NCBI RefSeq assembly: GCF_902506495.1
Contig: NZ_LR733265.1
Coordinates: 188,098-252,097 of the forward strand
Direction: 5' to 3'
Source: Pseudomonas sp. 8O
Lineage (GTDB): Bacteria; Pseudomonadota; Gammaproteobacteria; Pseudomonadales; Pseudomonadaceae
DNA: 64,000 nt
Position numbers and translations under genes: made by a program
Shown here: piece after piece, positions 16,366 through 27,535 of the stretch
Layout: every line of letters starts with the position of its first letter
Position numbering within the stretch: the stretch's first letter is position 1
Notes under the pieces: generated by a model
Seen by the model: the letters and a program-made list of their open reading frames with translations, nothing else
The model's database searches: none
What the model was told of the DNA's origin: nothing

Positions 16366-18585
16366 TCAAAACAGGTCGATCGGGTCGACGTCCAGCGACC
16401 AGCGTACCGCGCGGCCGCTGGGCATTTGCTCCAACGCATGCAGCCAGTGGTTGAGCAGGCGGTGCAAAGGTGCACGGGCATTGCCCTGCAGCAGCAGTTG
16501 CGCACGGAAGCGCCCAGCGCGGCGCTCCATCGGTGCGGGGACCGGGCCGAGCAGTTCGATGCCGGTCAAGCCCAGCTCTCCCAGTAAATGCTCGGCCTCG
16601 CTGCAGGCTTCATCAAGAAAACTTTCCGCCTGGCCAGGCTTGTGCGCTTCGGCGCGCAGCAGTGCCAGGTGGCAGAACGGCGGCAGGCCGGCGCTGCGAC
16701 GTTCGCTCAGTGCCTGTTCGGCGAAGGCGAAGTAGCCTTGTTCGGTCAGTTGTACCAGCAGCGGATGGTCGGCCAGGTGGCTCTGGATGATTACCTTGCC
16801 CGGCTCCTCCGCTCGGCCTGCGCGGCCTGCGACCTGCACGATCAGTTGCGCCATGCGCTCGCTGGCGCGGAAATCGGCGGAAAACAGACCGCCGTCGGCA
16901 TCGAGAATCGACACCAGCGTCACCCGTGGGAAGTGGTGGCCCTTGGCAAGCATCTGGGTGCCCACCAGGATGCACGGCTCGCCCTTGTTGATGGTGGCGA
17001 ACAGGCGATCCATCGCGCCCTTGCGCGAGGTGCTGTCACGGTCGATGCGCAGCACCGGGTAGTCGGGGAACAGCACCGCCAGGCGCTCTTCGGCGCGCTC
17101 GGTGCCGGCGCCGACCGGGCGCAAGTCGACGTGCTGGCATTTCGGGCAGTTGCTCGGTTGCTTTTCGACATGGCCGCAGTGATGACAGCGCAGTTCCTGG
17201 TAGCGCTGGTGCACGGTCATGCGCGCATCGCAACGCGGGCACTCGGACAGCCAGCCGCAGTCGTGGCAGAGCAGGGTCGGGGCGAAGCCGCGGCGGTTGA
17301 GAAACACCAGCACCTGCTGTCCGGCCGCCAGGGTCTGGGCGATGGCCTGCTGCATTGGCCCGGAGATGCCCGAGTCCAGTGGCCGGCTCTTCACGTCCAG
17401 GCGCAGGAAGCGTGGCTGGCTAGCGCCGCCGGCGCGCTGAGTCAGCTTGAGCAGGGCGTAGCGGCCGCTGTGGGCGTTGTGCAGGCTTTCCAGTGAGGGT
17501 GTCGCCGAACCGAGCACGATGGGCACGTCTTCCTGTCGGGCGCGCACCAGAGCCAGGTCGCGTGCGTGGTAGCGCAGGCCTTCCTGCTGTTTATAGGAGG
17601 CGTCGTGTTCTTCATCGACGATGATCAGCCCTGGGTTCTTCATCGGTGTGAATAGCGCCGAGCGCGTGCCGATGATGATGTCGGCCTCGCCATCGCGCGC
17701 TGCCAGCCAGGCGTCCAGGCGCTCGCGATCATTCACCGCCGAATGCAGCAGGGCGATGCGTGCGTTGAAACGGCGGGAAAAACGGTCGAAAGTCTGCGGC
17801 CCGAGGTTGATCTCGGGGATCAGTACCAGTGCCTGCTTGCCAGCTTCCAGGCACTGGTGGATCAGTTGCAGGTATACCTCGGTCTTGCCGCTGCCGGTGA
17901 CGCCGGCGAGCAGAAAGGCATTGAACTGATCCCAGTTCGACGCCACGGCATTCACTGCTGCGCGCTGCTCGGCGTTGAGCGGCAATTCCGGTTGTGCCAG
18001 CCAGTGCGCCGGCTTGGCATGAGGTTGGGTGCGGCGGACCTCGACCCGCACCAGTCCCTTCTCATGCAGTAACTGCAGGCTGTCGCGGTTGAGTTGCAGT
18101 TGGCTGAGCAGGCTGTGGGCCACGCCGTGTGGATGTTGCGCCAGCGCCTTGAGTGCGTCGCGCTGGCGTGGGGCGCGGGCCAGGCGTGGGTCGTCGACGC
18201 TGGCGTCTTTATTGACCAGCCAGTAGCGCTCCTGGCGAGTTTCGGCCGGCTCGCCCTGACGTAGCAATACCGGCAGGGCCCAGCTCAGGGTGTCGCCAAG
18301 GCTGTGCTGATAGTACTGCGCAGTCCACAGGCACAGCTTGAACAGCGACGCTGGCAGCGGTGGGCGGGCGTCGAGCAGTTCCAGGGCGGGCTTGAGTTTG
18401 TCGGTGGGGACGTCGCTCTGACTGTCGACCTCCACCAGCACACCGATCATCTCGCGCCGGCCGAAGGGCACGCGCAGGCGTACGCCGGGCTGCAAGGCGC
18501 TGCGCGACACGCCAGCGGGGGCGAGATAGTCGAACAGGCGGCGCAGCGGCGAGGGCAGGGCGAGGCGCAGGATCAGGTTGGGCAA
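16366..18585 (-). CDS. priA: PriA, primosomal 3'-5' helicase
   Basis: Restarts stalled replication forks away from oriC by loading DnaB. It has 739 residues. The N-terminal DNA-binding domain (residues 1-200) precedes a superfamily 2 helicase core with Walker [12 protein letters not shown] and the DEEH box [12 protein letters not shown]. The zinc-binding cysteine cluster follows ([16 protein letters not shown] and [17 protein letters not shown]), and the C-terminal domain ends in [10 protein letters not shown]. Length and motif order are standard. It is divergent from rpmE across 158 bases. Confidence 0.98.
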   Translation of the reverse strand: MPNLILRLALPSPLRRLFDYLAPAGVSRSALQPGVRLRVPFGRREMIGVLVEVDSQSDVPTDKLKPALELLDARPPLPASLFKLCLWTAQYYQHSLGDTLSWALPVLLRQGEPAETRQERYWLVNKDASVDDPRLARAPRQRDALKALAQHPHGVAHSLLSQLQLNRDSLQLLHEKGLVRVEVRRTQPHAKPAHWLAQPELPLNAEQRAAVNAVASNWDQFNAFLLAGVTGSGKTEVYLQLIHQCLEAGKQALVLIPEINLGPQTFDRFSRRFNARIALLHSAVNDRERLDAWLAARDGEADIIIGTRSALFTPMKNPGLIIVDEEHDASYKQQEGLRYHARDLALVRARQEDVPIVLGSATPSLESLHNAHSGRYALLKLTQRAGGASQPRFLRLDVKSRPLDSGISGPMQQAIAQTLAAGQQVLVFLNRRGFAPTLLCHDCGWLSECPRCDARMTVHQRYQELRCHHCGHVEKQPSNCPKCQHVDLRPVGAGTERAEERLAVLFPDYPVLRIDRDSTSRKGAMDRLFATINKGEPCILVGTQMLAKGHHFPRVTLVSILDADGGLFSADFRASERMAQLIVQVAGRAGRAEEPGKVIIQSHLADHPLLVQLTEQGYFAFAEQALSERRSAGLPPFCHLALLRAEAHKPGQAESFLDEACSEAEHLLGELGLTGIELLGPVPAPMERRAGRFRAQLLLQGNARAPLHRLLNHWLHALEQMPSGRAVRWSLDVDPIDLF

Positions 18586-18743
18586 GCCAGAAGCTCCATT
18601 GACAGGCCGGCGATCTTAACACGCGACGACCGGCGCCTTGCGTGGCTTGCATCGGCTTGCGCGTCTGGTAAGATGCGCGGCCTATTTCTGTGCGGTGCCT
18701 GACATTGGTCGGGTGGCGGCACGACTACCCTGAGGAAAGCACG

Positions 18744-18956
18744 ATGAAAGCCGATATCCATCCGAACTACGTCGAAATCGACGCTACCTGCTCCTGCGGT
18801 AACGTGATCAAGACCCGCTCCACCCTGGGCAAGAACCTGAGCCTCGACGTTTGCTCCGAGTGCCACCCGTTCTACACCGGTAAGCAGAAAGTGCTGGACA
18901 CCGGCGGCCGTATCGATCGCTTCAAGCAGCGCTTCGGCGTATTCGGCGCCAAGTAA
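18744..18956 (+). CDS. rpmE: 50S ribosomal protein L31 (zinc form)
   Basis: A 70-residue ribosomal protein with the four zinc-binding cysteines of the C+ form, in CSCGN (Cys16, Cys18) and [10 protein letters not shown] (Cys37, Cys40). The ATG at 18744 follows TGAGGAAAGCACG, a good ribosome site. The C+ form is the one replaced under zinc starvation in bacteria that also have a zinc-free paralogue. A perfect 10-bp hairpin with a T-run follows at 19003 and looks like its terminator, although it lies inside the next gene. Confidence 0.98.
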   Translation: MKADIHPNYVEIDATCSCGNVIKTRSTLGKNLSLDVCSECHPFYTGKQKVLDTGGRIDRFKQRFGVFGAK

Positions 18957-18982
18957 GCGACCGAACGATTACGGAACGTGCC

Positions 18983-19783
18983 ATGCACCTGTCCGTGAAT
19001 CTGAAAAAGGCGTCCCTGGTGGGCGCCTTTTTCGTTTCTCTGCTTGGCGCCGATCTGGCCCAGGCCTTCTGCCCGCAGCGCGCCGATCTGGCGCAGGTCG
19101 CGGTGCGCCAGGTGGTCGATGGTGACACGGTGCGCCTGGCCGACGGGCGCAGCATCCGCCTGATCGGCATCAACGCGCCCGAACTGGGACGCAAGGGGCG
19201 TAGCGACGAGCCTTATGCGGTGCAGGCCAAGCGCCGCTTGCAGGCGCTGGTCGATGCCAGCGATGGTCGGGTCGGTCTGCTCTACGGCGCGCAGCGCAAG
19301 GATCGCTACGGGCGTACCCTGGCTCATCTCTACGACCGCGAGGGGCGTAATCTCGAAGCGCAACTCTTGGGCGAAGGCCTCGGCTTCATGGTGGCGGTGG
19401 CGCCCAATACGGCGCTGGTGACTTGCCAGGCGAAAGCCGAGCGCGTGGCGCGCAGCCAGCGGCTTGGCTTGTGGCGTGATGAGCAGGTGAAGACGGCTGG
19501 TCAGCTACGCAGTGGCGGCTTCGCCCTGCTCGGTGGGCGGGTTACTGGCGTGCAGCGCAATCGCGGCGGCCTCTGGCTCGATCTCGATGGTGGTCGTGTA
19601 TTGCGCGTGGCACCAGAACTGCTTGGTGAGTTCGACATGCGCGCCTTGCAGAAACTCAAGGGGCGGCGAGTGGAGGCGCGTGGCTGGGTCATCGATCGCC
19701 AGAGTCGCGGCGGTTTGAAATCCGGGCAGGCACGCTGGATGCTGCCGCTTACCCATTCGGCGATGCTGGAGGTGTTGCCATGA
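18983..19783 (+). CDS. Secreted thermonuclease-like (SNase) protein
   Basis: A 266-residue nuclease with an N-terminal signal peptide ending at AQA-F (about residue 28). The staphylococcal nuclease core keeps the calcium and catalytic residues: VVDGDTVRLADG, IRLIGINAPELGRKGR and KDRYGRTLAHLYDREGRN. Residues 165-265 form an additional OB-like tail. It probably cleaves DNA or RNA in the periplasm or outside. Its stop overlaps the start of the M48 gene (ATGATG), so the two are translationally coupled. Its first codons are also a terminator-like hairpin for rpmE. Confidence 0.88.
   Translation: MHLSVNLKKASLVGAFFVSLLGADLAQAFCPQRADLAQVAVRQVVDGDTVRLADGRSIRLIGINAPELGRKGRSDEPYAVQAKRRLQALVDASDGRVGLLYGAQRKDRYGRTLAHLYDREGRNLEAQLLGEGLGFMVAVAPNTALVTCQAKAERVARSQRLGLWRDEQVKTAGQLRSGGFALLGGRVTGVQRNRGGLWLDLDGGRVLRVAPELLGEFDMRALQKLKGRRVEARGWVIDRQSRGGLKSGQARWMLPLTHSAMLEVLP
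19003..19036 (+). terminator. rpmE terminator hairpin inside the nuclease signal peptide codons
   Basis: GAAAAAGGCG (19003-19012) and CGCCTTTTTC (19024-19033) pair perfectly; CCC/GGG in the loop can extend the stem. The T-run (CTTTTTCGTTTCT) follows. It starts 47 bases after the rpmE stop and covers codons 7-17 of the nuclease, coding for part of its signal peptide. Confidence 0.7.
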
Positions 19784-21216
19784 TGCGTGCATTGACGCTG
19801 TGTCTGTTCTGCAGCTGGTTGGCGGGTTGTGCGGTCAATCCCGCTACTGGCCGCACCGATTTCGTGATGATGAGCGAACGCCAGGAGCTGGATCTTGGTG
19901 CGCGCTACAACCAGGAAATCCTCAAGCAATACCCGCGTTACGAAGATGCCAAACTGCAGGCCTATATCCAGCGCGTGGGTGAGCGTGTGGCGCGCAGCAG
20001 CCATCGTAATCAGCTCAACTACGTCTTCACTCTGGTGGACAGTCCGGACGTCAACGCCTTCGCCCTGCCGGGTGGCTACATCTATATCCATCGTGGCCTG
20101 CTCGCCTACCTCAACTCCGAGGCAGAGCTGGCGGCCGTGCTGGGCCATGAGGTCGGCCACGTGACCGCGCGCCATAGCGTGCGCCAGCAAAGTCAGTCCA
20201 CGGCCTGGGGCTTGCTCGGTCAGGCTGCGGCCATCGGTACCGGTGTCGGAGCGGTGGGGGATCTGACCAGCGCCATGGGCAATGCCTTTGTGCGCGGCTA
20301 CGGGCGCGACATGGAGCTGGAGGCCGATGGCCTGGGCGCGCAATACCTGGCGCGTGGTGGCTACGATCCGCAGGCGATGATCGAAGTGGTCAAGGTGCTC
20401 AAGGGTCAGGAGGACTTCGCTCGCGAGCAGGCTGCCAAGCGGGGCGAGGCACCTGCAGCGGGTGGGTACCACGGCTTGTTCGACACGCACCCGGACAATG
20501 ATCGACGTCTGCAGGAAGTCATTGGCCCTGCGCGTGCATTGGTGGGCGGCAATCAGGAAGTGGGGCGCGACAATTTCCTGCAGATGCTCGACGGCCTGGT
20601 GTTCGGCGATTCGGCTGCCAGCGGTATTCGCCGTGGGCGCAATTTCTATCACGGCGAGCTGGACTTCGCCCTGACCTACCCGCAGGGCTGGCAACTGGTC
20701 AATCGCCCAGATGTGTTGATCGGCCACACCCCGGATGAGCAAGCCTTCATCGCAATGACCCTGGAGGCGGTGGAAAAAGGTCTTTCGCCTGCCGAGTTCC
20801 TGCGAAAGCGTGCCGGCAGTCAGCGTCTGGTGGCGGGCGAAGAGTTGCGCCTGGGGACGCTGCGGGGCTATACGGCGGTCTTGCAAGGGCAGTCAGCGCG
20901 GCGCGTTGCGGTGATCTATCGAGACGACAATGCCTACCTGTTCGTGGCGGCGGTGAAAGGGCGTGCGTCGCTGGAAACCGAGGATCAGCGCTTCCTCGAT
21001 GTCATCCGCAGTTACCGGCCGCTCAAGGCGGCTGAACGCAAGCTGGCCGAGCCAGTGCGCTTGCGTCTGGTGCGAGTCAAGACGGGGCAGGGCATCTCTG
21101 CTTTGGCCAAGGATTCGCCGCTGGCGGTTGATGGCGAGGCGCAGCTGAGGCTGCTTAACGGGCTCTATCCGAGTGGTGAGCCGCGCCCCGGCCAGTGGCT
21201 GAAAACGCTGCGCTAG
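19780..21216 (+). CDS. M48 metalloprotease lipoprotein
   Basis: A 478-residue lipoprotein with lipobox LAGC (Cys17). The zinc motif HEVGH is at residues 123-127, and the third ligand is in the DMELEADGLGAQYL helix, the standard M48 layout. Relatives such as BepA act in the periplasm on outer membrane protein assembly. The C-terminal part (from about residue 280) is an additional domain not needed for catalysis, ending in an SPxAVDGEAQLRLLNGL segment like a LysM-type module. The start is at 19780 or 19783 (ATGATG) and overlaps the nuclease stop. Confidence 0.88.
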   Translation: MMRALTLCLFCSWLAGCAVNPATGRTDFVMMSERQELDLGARYNQEILKQYPRYEDAKLQAYIQRVGERVARSSHRNQLNYVFTLVDSPDVNAFALPGGYIYIHRGLLAYLNSEAELAAVLGHEVGHVTARHSVRQQSQSTAWGLLGQAAAIGTGVGAVGDLTSAMGNAFVRGYGRDMELEADGLGAQYLARGGYDPQAMIEVVKVLKGQEDFAREQAAKRGEAPAAGGYHGLFDTHPDNDRRLQEVIGPARALVGGNQEVGRDNFLQMLDGLVFGDSAASGIRRGRNFYHGELDFALTYPQGWQLVNRPDVLIGHTPDEQAFIAMTLEAVEKGLSPAEFLRKRAGSQRLVAGEELRLGTLRGYTAVLQGQSARRVAVIYRDDNAYLFVAAVKGRASLETEDQRFLDVIRSYRPLKAAERKLAEPVRLRLVRVKTGQGISALAKDSPLAVDGEAQLRLLNGLYPSGEPRPGQWLKTLR

Positions 21217-21320
21217 CGCGGCGCCTCAATCGCGACCGAACGGTCTTGTGCAGGTGTATACAACTTGCGTATCCTCGGCCGCCTGCCCGTTCAACAGCCA
21301 ACAAAAGCGGAAATGCCACT

Positions 21321-22589
21321 ATGTCAGATCTAAAAACTGCCGCTCTCGAATATCACGCCCAGCCCCGCCCCGGTAAGCTGAGCGTCGAGTTGACCAAAGC
21401 CACTGCTACTGCCCGCGACCTGTCGCTGGCCTACAGCCCGGGTGTCGCTGAGCCGGTTCGCGAAATCGCTCGTGATGCCGAGCTGGCCTACCGTTACACC
21501 GGTAAAGGCAACCTGGTAGCCGTTATTTCCGATGGCACCGCCATCCTCGGCCTGGGTAACCTCGGTCCGCTGGCCTCCAAGCCGGTCATGGAAGGTAAAG
21601 GCGTGCTGTTCAAGCGTTTCGCTGGTATCGATGTGTTCGATATCGAAGTCGATTCGGAAAGCCCGCAGGCCTTCATCGACACCGTAAAACGCATCTCCAT
21701 CACCTTCGGCGGCATCAACTTGGAAGATATCAAGGCCCCCGAATGTTTCGAGATCGAGCGCGCGCTGATCGAGCAGTGCGACATCCCGGTATTCCACGAT
21801 GACCAGCATGGCACCGCGATCGTCACCGCTGCCGGCATGCTCAACGCCCTGGAAATCGCCGGCAAGACCCTTGAAGAGGCGAAGATCGTCTGCCTGGGTG
21901 CCGGTGCTGCCGCCATCTCCTGCATGAAGCTGCTGGTGAGCATGGGCGCCAAGGTCGAGAACATCTTCATGATCGACCGCAAGGGCGTGGTGCACGCTGG
22001 TCGCGATGATCTGAACCAGTACAAGGCGGTGTTCGCTCATGAAACCGATCGTCGCACCCTGTCCGATGCGCTCGACGGCGCGGATGTGTTCGTCGGCCTG
22101 TCTGGCGCCAACCTGCTGAGCCCGGAAGATCTCAAGCGCATGGCGGCCAACCCGATCGTCTTCGCCTGCTCCAATCCTGACCCGGAAATCAAGCCGGAGC
22201 TGGCGCACGAGACGCGCAACGACGTGATCATGGCCACCGGTCGTTCCGACTACCCGAACCAGGTCAACAACGTTCTGGGTTTCCCCTTCATCTTCCGCGG
22301 TGCTCTGGACGTACGCGCCACCCGCATCAACGAAGAGATGAAGATCGCCGCAGCGCTGGCACTGCGCGACCTGGCCAAGCTGCCGGTACCGCAGGACGTC
22401 TGTGACGCCTACGGTGGTATCGCGCTGTCGTTCGGTCGTGAGTACATCATTCCGAAGCCGATGGATCAGCGTCTGATCACCGTGGTTTGCGATGCCGTGG
22501 CCAAGGCTGCCATCGAATCCGGCGTGGCGACCCTGCCCTATCCGAAGCACTATCCGCTGAAATCGGTGGATGAAGTGTTCAACGGCTGA
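21321..22589 (+). CDS. maeB: Malic enzyme, short MaeB-type
   Basis: Decarboxylates malate to pyruvate, producing NADPH. At 422 residues it contains only the malic domains and lacks the C-terminal phosphotransacetylase-like part of E. coli MaeB. The substrate/metal motif VFHDDQHGTAIV and the nucleotide fold VCLGAGAAAISCMKLL are visible. The ATG at 21321 begins MSDLKTAALEYHAQPRPGK; the frame from 21195 overlaps the previous gene. A bidirectional terminator follows between it and the convergent mrcA. Confidence 0.95.
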   Translation: MSDLKTAALEYHAQPRPGKLSVELTKATATARDLSLAYSPGVAEPVREIARDAELAYRYTGKGNLVAVISDGTAILGLGNLGPLASKPVMEGKGVLFKRFAGIDVFDIEVDSESPQAFIDTVKRISITFGGINLEDIKAPECFEIERALIEQCDIPVFHDDQHGTAIVTAAGMLNALEIAGKTLEEAKIVCLGAGAAAISCMKLLVSMGAKVENIFMIDRKGVVHAGRDDLNQYKAVFAHETDRRTLSDALDGADVFVGLSGANLLSPEDLKRMAANPIVFACSNPDPEIKPELAHETRNDVIMATGRSDYPNQVNNVLGFPFIFRGALDVRATRINEEMKIAAALALRDLAKLPVPQDVCDAYGGIALSFGREYIIPKPMDQRLITVVCDAVAKAAIESGVATLPYPKHYPLKSVDEVFNG

Positions 22590-22598
22590 TCAGCCGAG

Positions 22599-22632
22599 CA
22601 ATAAAAAACCCGCCTCGGCGGGTTTTTTATTG
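22599..22632. terminator. Bidirectional terminator between maeB and mrcA
   Basis: CAATAAAAAACCCGCC (22599-22614) and GGCGGGTTTTTTATTG (22617-22632) form a perfect 16-bp stem with T-runs on both strands. It serves the convergent maeB and mrcA transcripts. Confidence 0.92.
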
Positions 22633-22679
22633 CCTGTGATTCGGCTCAAGGCGACGCTTACAGTCGCCTGAACCTCGTC

Positions 22680-25091
22680 TTAGAACAAGTCGATCGGTGC
22701 CATCTCGTCGGCCGGCAGCGGGCTGCCAGGAACGCCCATGCCGGGTTCGAACTCGCTCATCGGGGGTGGCGAGTCTTCGCTTTTGAACAATTCGAAGTAG
22801 GCGTCCGGCGTGCCAGGTGCTGCAGCGCGGCCACTGATCGGGTCGACTCGCAACGTCAGCAGGCCCTTGGGTTCCTTGGGTAGATGGTTGGGGCGATCCT
22901 TGAGTACCGCGCCCATGTAGTTCATCCAGATCGGCAGCGCGACAGTGCCGCCGTACTCGTGGCGGCCCAGGCTCTCGGGCTGGTCGAAGCCTGCCCAGAC
23001 GGTGGTCACATAGTCGGCGTTGTAGCCAGAGAACCAGCTGTCCTTGGACTCATTGGTAGTGCCGGTCTTGCCTGCCAGGTCACTGCGGCCAAGGGCGAGG
23101 GCACGTCGGCCGGTGCCGCGCTTGATCACGTCCTGCAGCATGCTGGTCATGATGTAGGCGGTGCGTTCGTCGATGATCTGCTCGGCGACCTTGGGTTCTT
23201 CCAGCGGCAACTCATCGGTTGCGTTGACGGTGAGATTGGCGTTCTCTTCGGTCGGCGCGCTGCCGGGCACGCGTGCCGGGTTGGCGCGGAACAGCGGTTT
23301 GCCATCGCGATCGTCGATGCGTTCGATCAGGTAGGGCTCGACCTTGTAACCGCCATTGGCGAAGGTGGCCCAGCCCTCGGCGATTTCCATGGGTGTCAGG
23401 CTGGCGGTGCCGAGTGCCAGCGACAGGTTGCGCGGCAGATCTTGCGGGTCGAAGCCGAAGCGCTCGATGTAACGAAGGCTGCGGTCGATCCCCATGTCCT
23501 GCAGCAGGCGGATGGAAACCAGGTTGCGCGACTTGTACAGCGCTTCACGCATCCGAATCGGGCCGAGGAAGGTGTTGTTGTCGTTCTTCGGGCGCCATTT
23601 CTGCGACAGGTAATCGTCGGAGAGGATGATCGGTGCATCGTTGACCAGCGTTGCTGCGGTGTAGCCGCTATCCAGTGCCGCGCTATAGATGAAGGGCTTG
23701 AAGCTCGAGCCCGGCTGGCGCTTGGCCTGCACTGCGCGGTTGTAGTTGCTCTGGTCGAATGAGAAGCCGCCGACCAGCGACTGAATGGCGCCGCTGTATG
23801 GGTCGAGGGAAACCAGCGCGCTCTGCGCCGCTGGAACCTGAGTGAAACGCAGGCTGCCATCTTCCTGGCGCTGCACGCGAACGATATCGCCGACCTGGGC
23901 GACATCGCCAGGTTGCTGTGGTCGCGGCCCCAGGCTGTTGGTGTTGAGGAACGGGCGTGCCCATTTCATGCTGTCCCACGAGACAGCTTGTTCTTCACCG
24001 TTACGGGTCAATACCAGGATGCCGCTTTTCTCGACCTGGGTAACCACCGCTGGTTCCAGGCCGCCGATGCTGCGGTACTTGCCCAGCTCGGCCTGCCAGG
24101 TTTCGCGGGTCATGCCCGGCAAGCGACTCTCAGGGCCACGGTAGCCGTGACGTTGGTCGTAGGCGATCAGTCCGTCACGTAGCGCGGTATTGGCTGCTTC
24201 CTGCAGATGGCTGGGTACGGTGGTGGTGACGTTGAAGCCTTCGGTATAAGCCTCGCTGCCATAGCGTCCGACCATTTCCGCACGCGCCATCTCGGCTATG
24301 TAGGGAGCGCTCAGTTCCGGAGTTGGAACGTGATAGCGGGCGTCTACCTCTTCGGCCAGTGCTTGCTCGTAGCTGGCCTGGTCGATGCGGCCGAGGCGGT
24401 AAAGACGGCCGAGAATCCAGTCGCGGCGCTCCTTGGCCCGTGTCGGGTTGACCAGCGGGTTGTAGCGCGATGGTGCTTTCGGCAGGCCGGCAATCATCGC
24501 CATCTGCGCCAGGTTGAGTTCGCGGATCGATTTGCCGTAGTACACCTGTGCGGCAGCTTCGATGCCATAGGCGCGGTGGCCGAGGTAGATCTTGTTGACG
24601 TAGAGCTCGAGGATTTCGTCCTTGCTCAGCTCGCGCTCGATCTGCAGCGCCAGGAGAATTTCGGTCGCCTTGCGTGAGAAGCTGCGTTCACTGGTGAGGA
24701 AGAAATTCTTCGCCACCTGCATGGTGATGGTGCTGCCACCGCTCTGAATCTGGCCGCTTTTCAATAATTGCGTGGCAGCGCGCATCAGGCTGGTCACATC
24801 GACGCCATAATGATTGGCGAAATTATCGTCTTCAGCAGCCAGCAGGGCGCTGATGAATGCCTTGGGGATCTCGTCGAAGCGAATGGGCGAACGGCGCATC
24901 TCGCCGAACTCGGCGATCAGCTTGGCGTCGCTGCTGTAGACGCGCAGAGGAATCTGCAGCTGTACCTGACGCAGCGATTCGACGGACGGAAGGGTCGGGC
25001 TAAGATAAAGAAACGCGCCGCTGAAACTGAGCAACAGCCCACAAAAAACGGCAACGCAAGACCACCAGATGAACTTCAGCAGGCGTATCAA
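22680..25091 (-). CDS. mrcA: Penicillin-binding protein 1A
   Basis: A bifunctional peptidoglycan synthase, also called ponA, with 803 residues. An N-terminal membrane helix (residues 10-30) is followed by the glycosyltransferase domain with EDDNFANHYG (catalytic Glu87) and GGSTITMQ (118-125). An OB-like insert follows. The transpeptidase domain has the SSFK motif with Ser462, the SxN motif SRN, and KTGT in LAGKTGTTNES. It polymerises glycan strands and crosslinks them in the periplasm. The gene is divergent from pilM, the usual Pseudomonas arrangement. Confidence 0.97.
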   Translation of the reverse strand: MIRLLKFIWWSCVAVFCGLLLSFSGAFLYLSPTLPSVESLRQVQLQIPLRVYSSDAKLIAEFGEMRRSPIRFDEIPKAFISALLAAEDDNFANHYGVDVTSLMRAATQLLKSGQIQSGGSTITMQVAKNFFLTSERSFSRKATEILLALQIERELSKDEILELYVNKIYLGHRAYGIEAAAQVYYGKSIRELNLAQMAMIAGLPKAPSRYNPLVNPTRAKERRDWILGRLYRLGRIDQASYEQALAEEVDARYHVPTPELSAPYIAEMARAEMVGRYGSEAYTEGFNVTTTVPSHLQEAANTALRDGLIAYDQRHGYRGPESRLPGMTRETWQAELGKYRSIGGLEPAVVTQVEKSGILVLTRNGEEQAVSWDSMKWARPFLNTNSLGPRPQQPGDVAQVGDIVRVQRQEDGSLRFTQVPAAQSALVSLDPYSGAIQSLVGGFSFDQSNYNRAVQAKRQPGSSFKPFIYSAALDSGYTAATLVNDAPIILSDDYLSQKWRPKNDNNTFLGPIRMREALYKSRNLVSIRLLQDMGIDRSLRYIERFGFDPQDLPRNLSLALGTASLTPMEIAEGWATFANGGYKVEPYLIERIDDRDGKPLFRANPARVPGSAPTEENANLTVNATDELPLEEPKVAEQIIDERTAYIMTSMLQDVIKRGTGRRALALGRSDLAGKTGTTNESKDSWFSGYNADYVTTVWAGFDQPESLGRHEYGGTVALPIWMNYMGAVLKDRPNHLPKEPKGLLTLRVDPISGRAAAPGTPDAYFELFKSEDSPPPMSEFEPGMGVPGSPLPADEMAPIDLF

Positions 25092-25191
25092 AATGTTCGG
25101 AATTCCAAGTAAAAGAATGAGTTAAGCAGGAGTCGAGGCAAAAAGGGAAAAGCTGATCACATTATAAGCGCTTTTTTTCCCGGGGAGCCAT

Positions 25192-25220
25192 TTGCGCTTC
25201 TGTCAAGACTGATATTTAAT
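25192..25220 (+). promoter_or_regulatory. Possible sigma-70 promoter for pilMNOPQ
   Basis: TTGCGC (25192-25197) and TTTAAT (25215-25220) are spaced 17 bases apart, 52 bases before the pilM start, in the AT-rich mrcA-pilM spacer. The -10 matches five of six consensus bases; the -35 is weak. Confidence 0.3.
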
Positions 25221-25245
25221 GTGGAAAAACATAAATAGTCCGTAA

Positions 25246-26336
<1,091 letters not shown>

Positions 26337-26337
<1 letters not shown>

Positions 26338-26912
26338 TGGCGCGGATTAACCTACTTCCCTGGCGTGAACAGCTGCGTGAGGAACGCAAGCAGCGGTTTC
26401 TGGTTACGCTGGTTGGTGTGCTCGTCGTGGCTGCTGGCGTTGTTTTTCTGGGCGACCAATTGCTCAACGGGGCAATTGATCAGCAGAATGCCCGCAATGA
26501 ATTCGTAAGAAAGGAAATTGCAGTACTTGATGCCCGTATCAAGGAAATCAGTGAGTTGAAGACTCGCCGTCAGCAGCTGCTGGAACGGATGAAGATTATT
26601 CAGGACTTGCAGGGGAATCGCCCTGTTATTGGACGCGTCTTCGACCAACTGGTGCGAACTTTGCCGGATGGCGTTTATTTTTCCAGTGTGAAGATGGTCG
26701 GGAAGAAGATCGATATTCTGGGTGCGGCGGAGTCTAACAACCGAGTTTCCAACCTGATGCGTAACTTGGACGCTTCTGAATGGTTGAGCGCGCCTAACCT
26801 AACTCAGGTCAAGGCTACAACAGCGGGGGCACTGGATCAGGCCAATGTTTTCCAACTGAGCGTGCAGCAGACTCAGCCTGCAGCAGAAGCAGTCGAGGGT
26901 AATCAAAAATGA
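26337..26912 (+). CDS. pilN: PilN, inner membrane type IV pilus alignment protein
   Basis: A 191-residue bitopic membrane protein. The N-terminal INLLPWR motif is the segment that docks into PilM. One helix spans about residues 22-44 (FLVTLVGVLVVAAGVVFLG). The rest is a periplasmic coiled coil plus ferredoxin-like domain that pairs with PilO. Start and stop overlap pilM and pilO. This stretch of the operon is visibly less GC-rich than the genes around it. Confidence 0.95.
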
Positions 26913-27535
26913 GTCTGGCCGAATCCATCGATAGTCTGCGCAAATTCGATCTGAATGATCTTGATGTCAATAACGTAGGTTCTTGGCCTGGTGCCGTGAA
27001 GGGGGTGGTTTTTGCCTTGTTCTTCGTGGCTGTGCTTGGTGCGGGCTATTACTTCCATCTGAGTGATCTGCGTGCTGATCTGGATCGTGTTACATCGGAA
27101 GAGGAAAGCCTGAAGCAGCAGTTCTCTATCAAGGCATCTCAGGCGGCGAACCTTGAGGCCTACAAGGAGCAGATGAAGGAAATGGAGGTTCGCTTCGGTG
27201 CATTGTTGAGCCAGCTGCCCAGCGATACCGAGGTTCCTGGTTTGCTGGAAGACATCACGCGTACCGGGCTTGGGAGCGGGTTGGAGTTTGAGGAAATCAA
27301 GCTGCTTCCAGAGGTCACGCAGCAGTTCTATATCGAACTGCCGATCCAGATGGCGGTAGTGGGTGGTTACCATGACCTGGCTACGTTTGTCAGTGGCGTG
27401 GCGAGTCTTCCTCGTATTGTGACGTTGCATGACTTTGAAATTAAGCCAGTTGAAAAAGACTCTGCATCATCTACTTTGCGGATGAATATCCTTGCCAAGA
27501 CTTATCGTTACAATGATAAGGGGCTGGAAAAATGA
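26909..27535 (+). CDS. pilO: PilO, inner membrane type IV pilus alignment protein
   Basis: A 208-residue partner of PilN with one membrane helix (about residues 30-50, GVVFALFFVAVLGAGYYFHL). A periplasmic coiled coil follows (DRVTSEEESLKQQFSIKASQ), then a ferredoxin-like domain. It forms heterodimers with PilN and binds PilP. Four-base overlaps with pilN and pilP indicate translational coupling and fixed stoichiometry. Confidence 0.95.
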   Translation: MSLAESIDSLRKFDLNDLDVNNVGSWPGAVKGVVFALFFVAVLGAGYYFHLSDLRADLDRVTSEEESLKQQFSIKASQAANLEAYKEQMKEMEVRFGALLSQLPSDTEVPGLLEDITRTGLGSGLEFEEIKLLPEVTQQFYIELPIQMAVVGGYHDLATFVSGVASLPRIVTLHDFEIKPVEKDSASSTLRMNILAKTYRYNDKGLEK

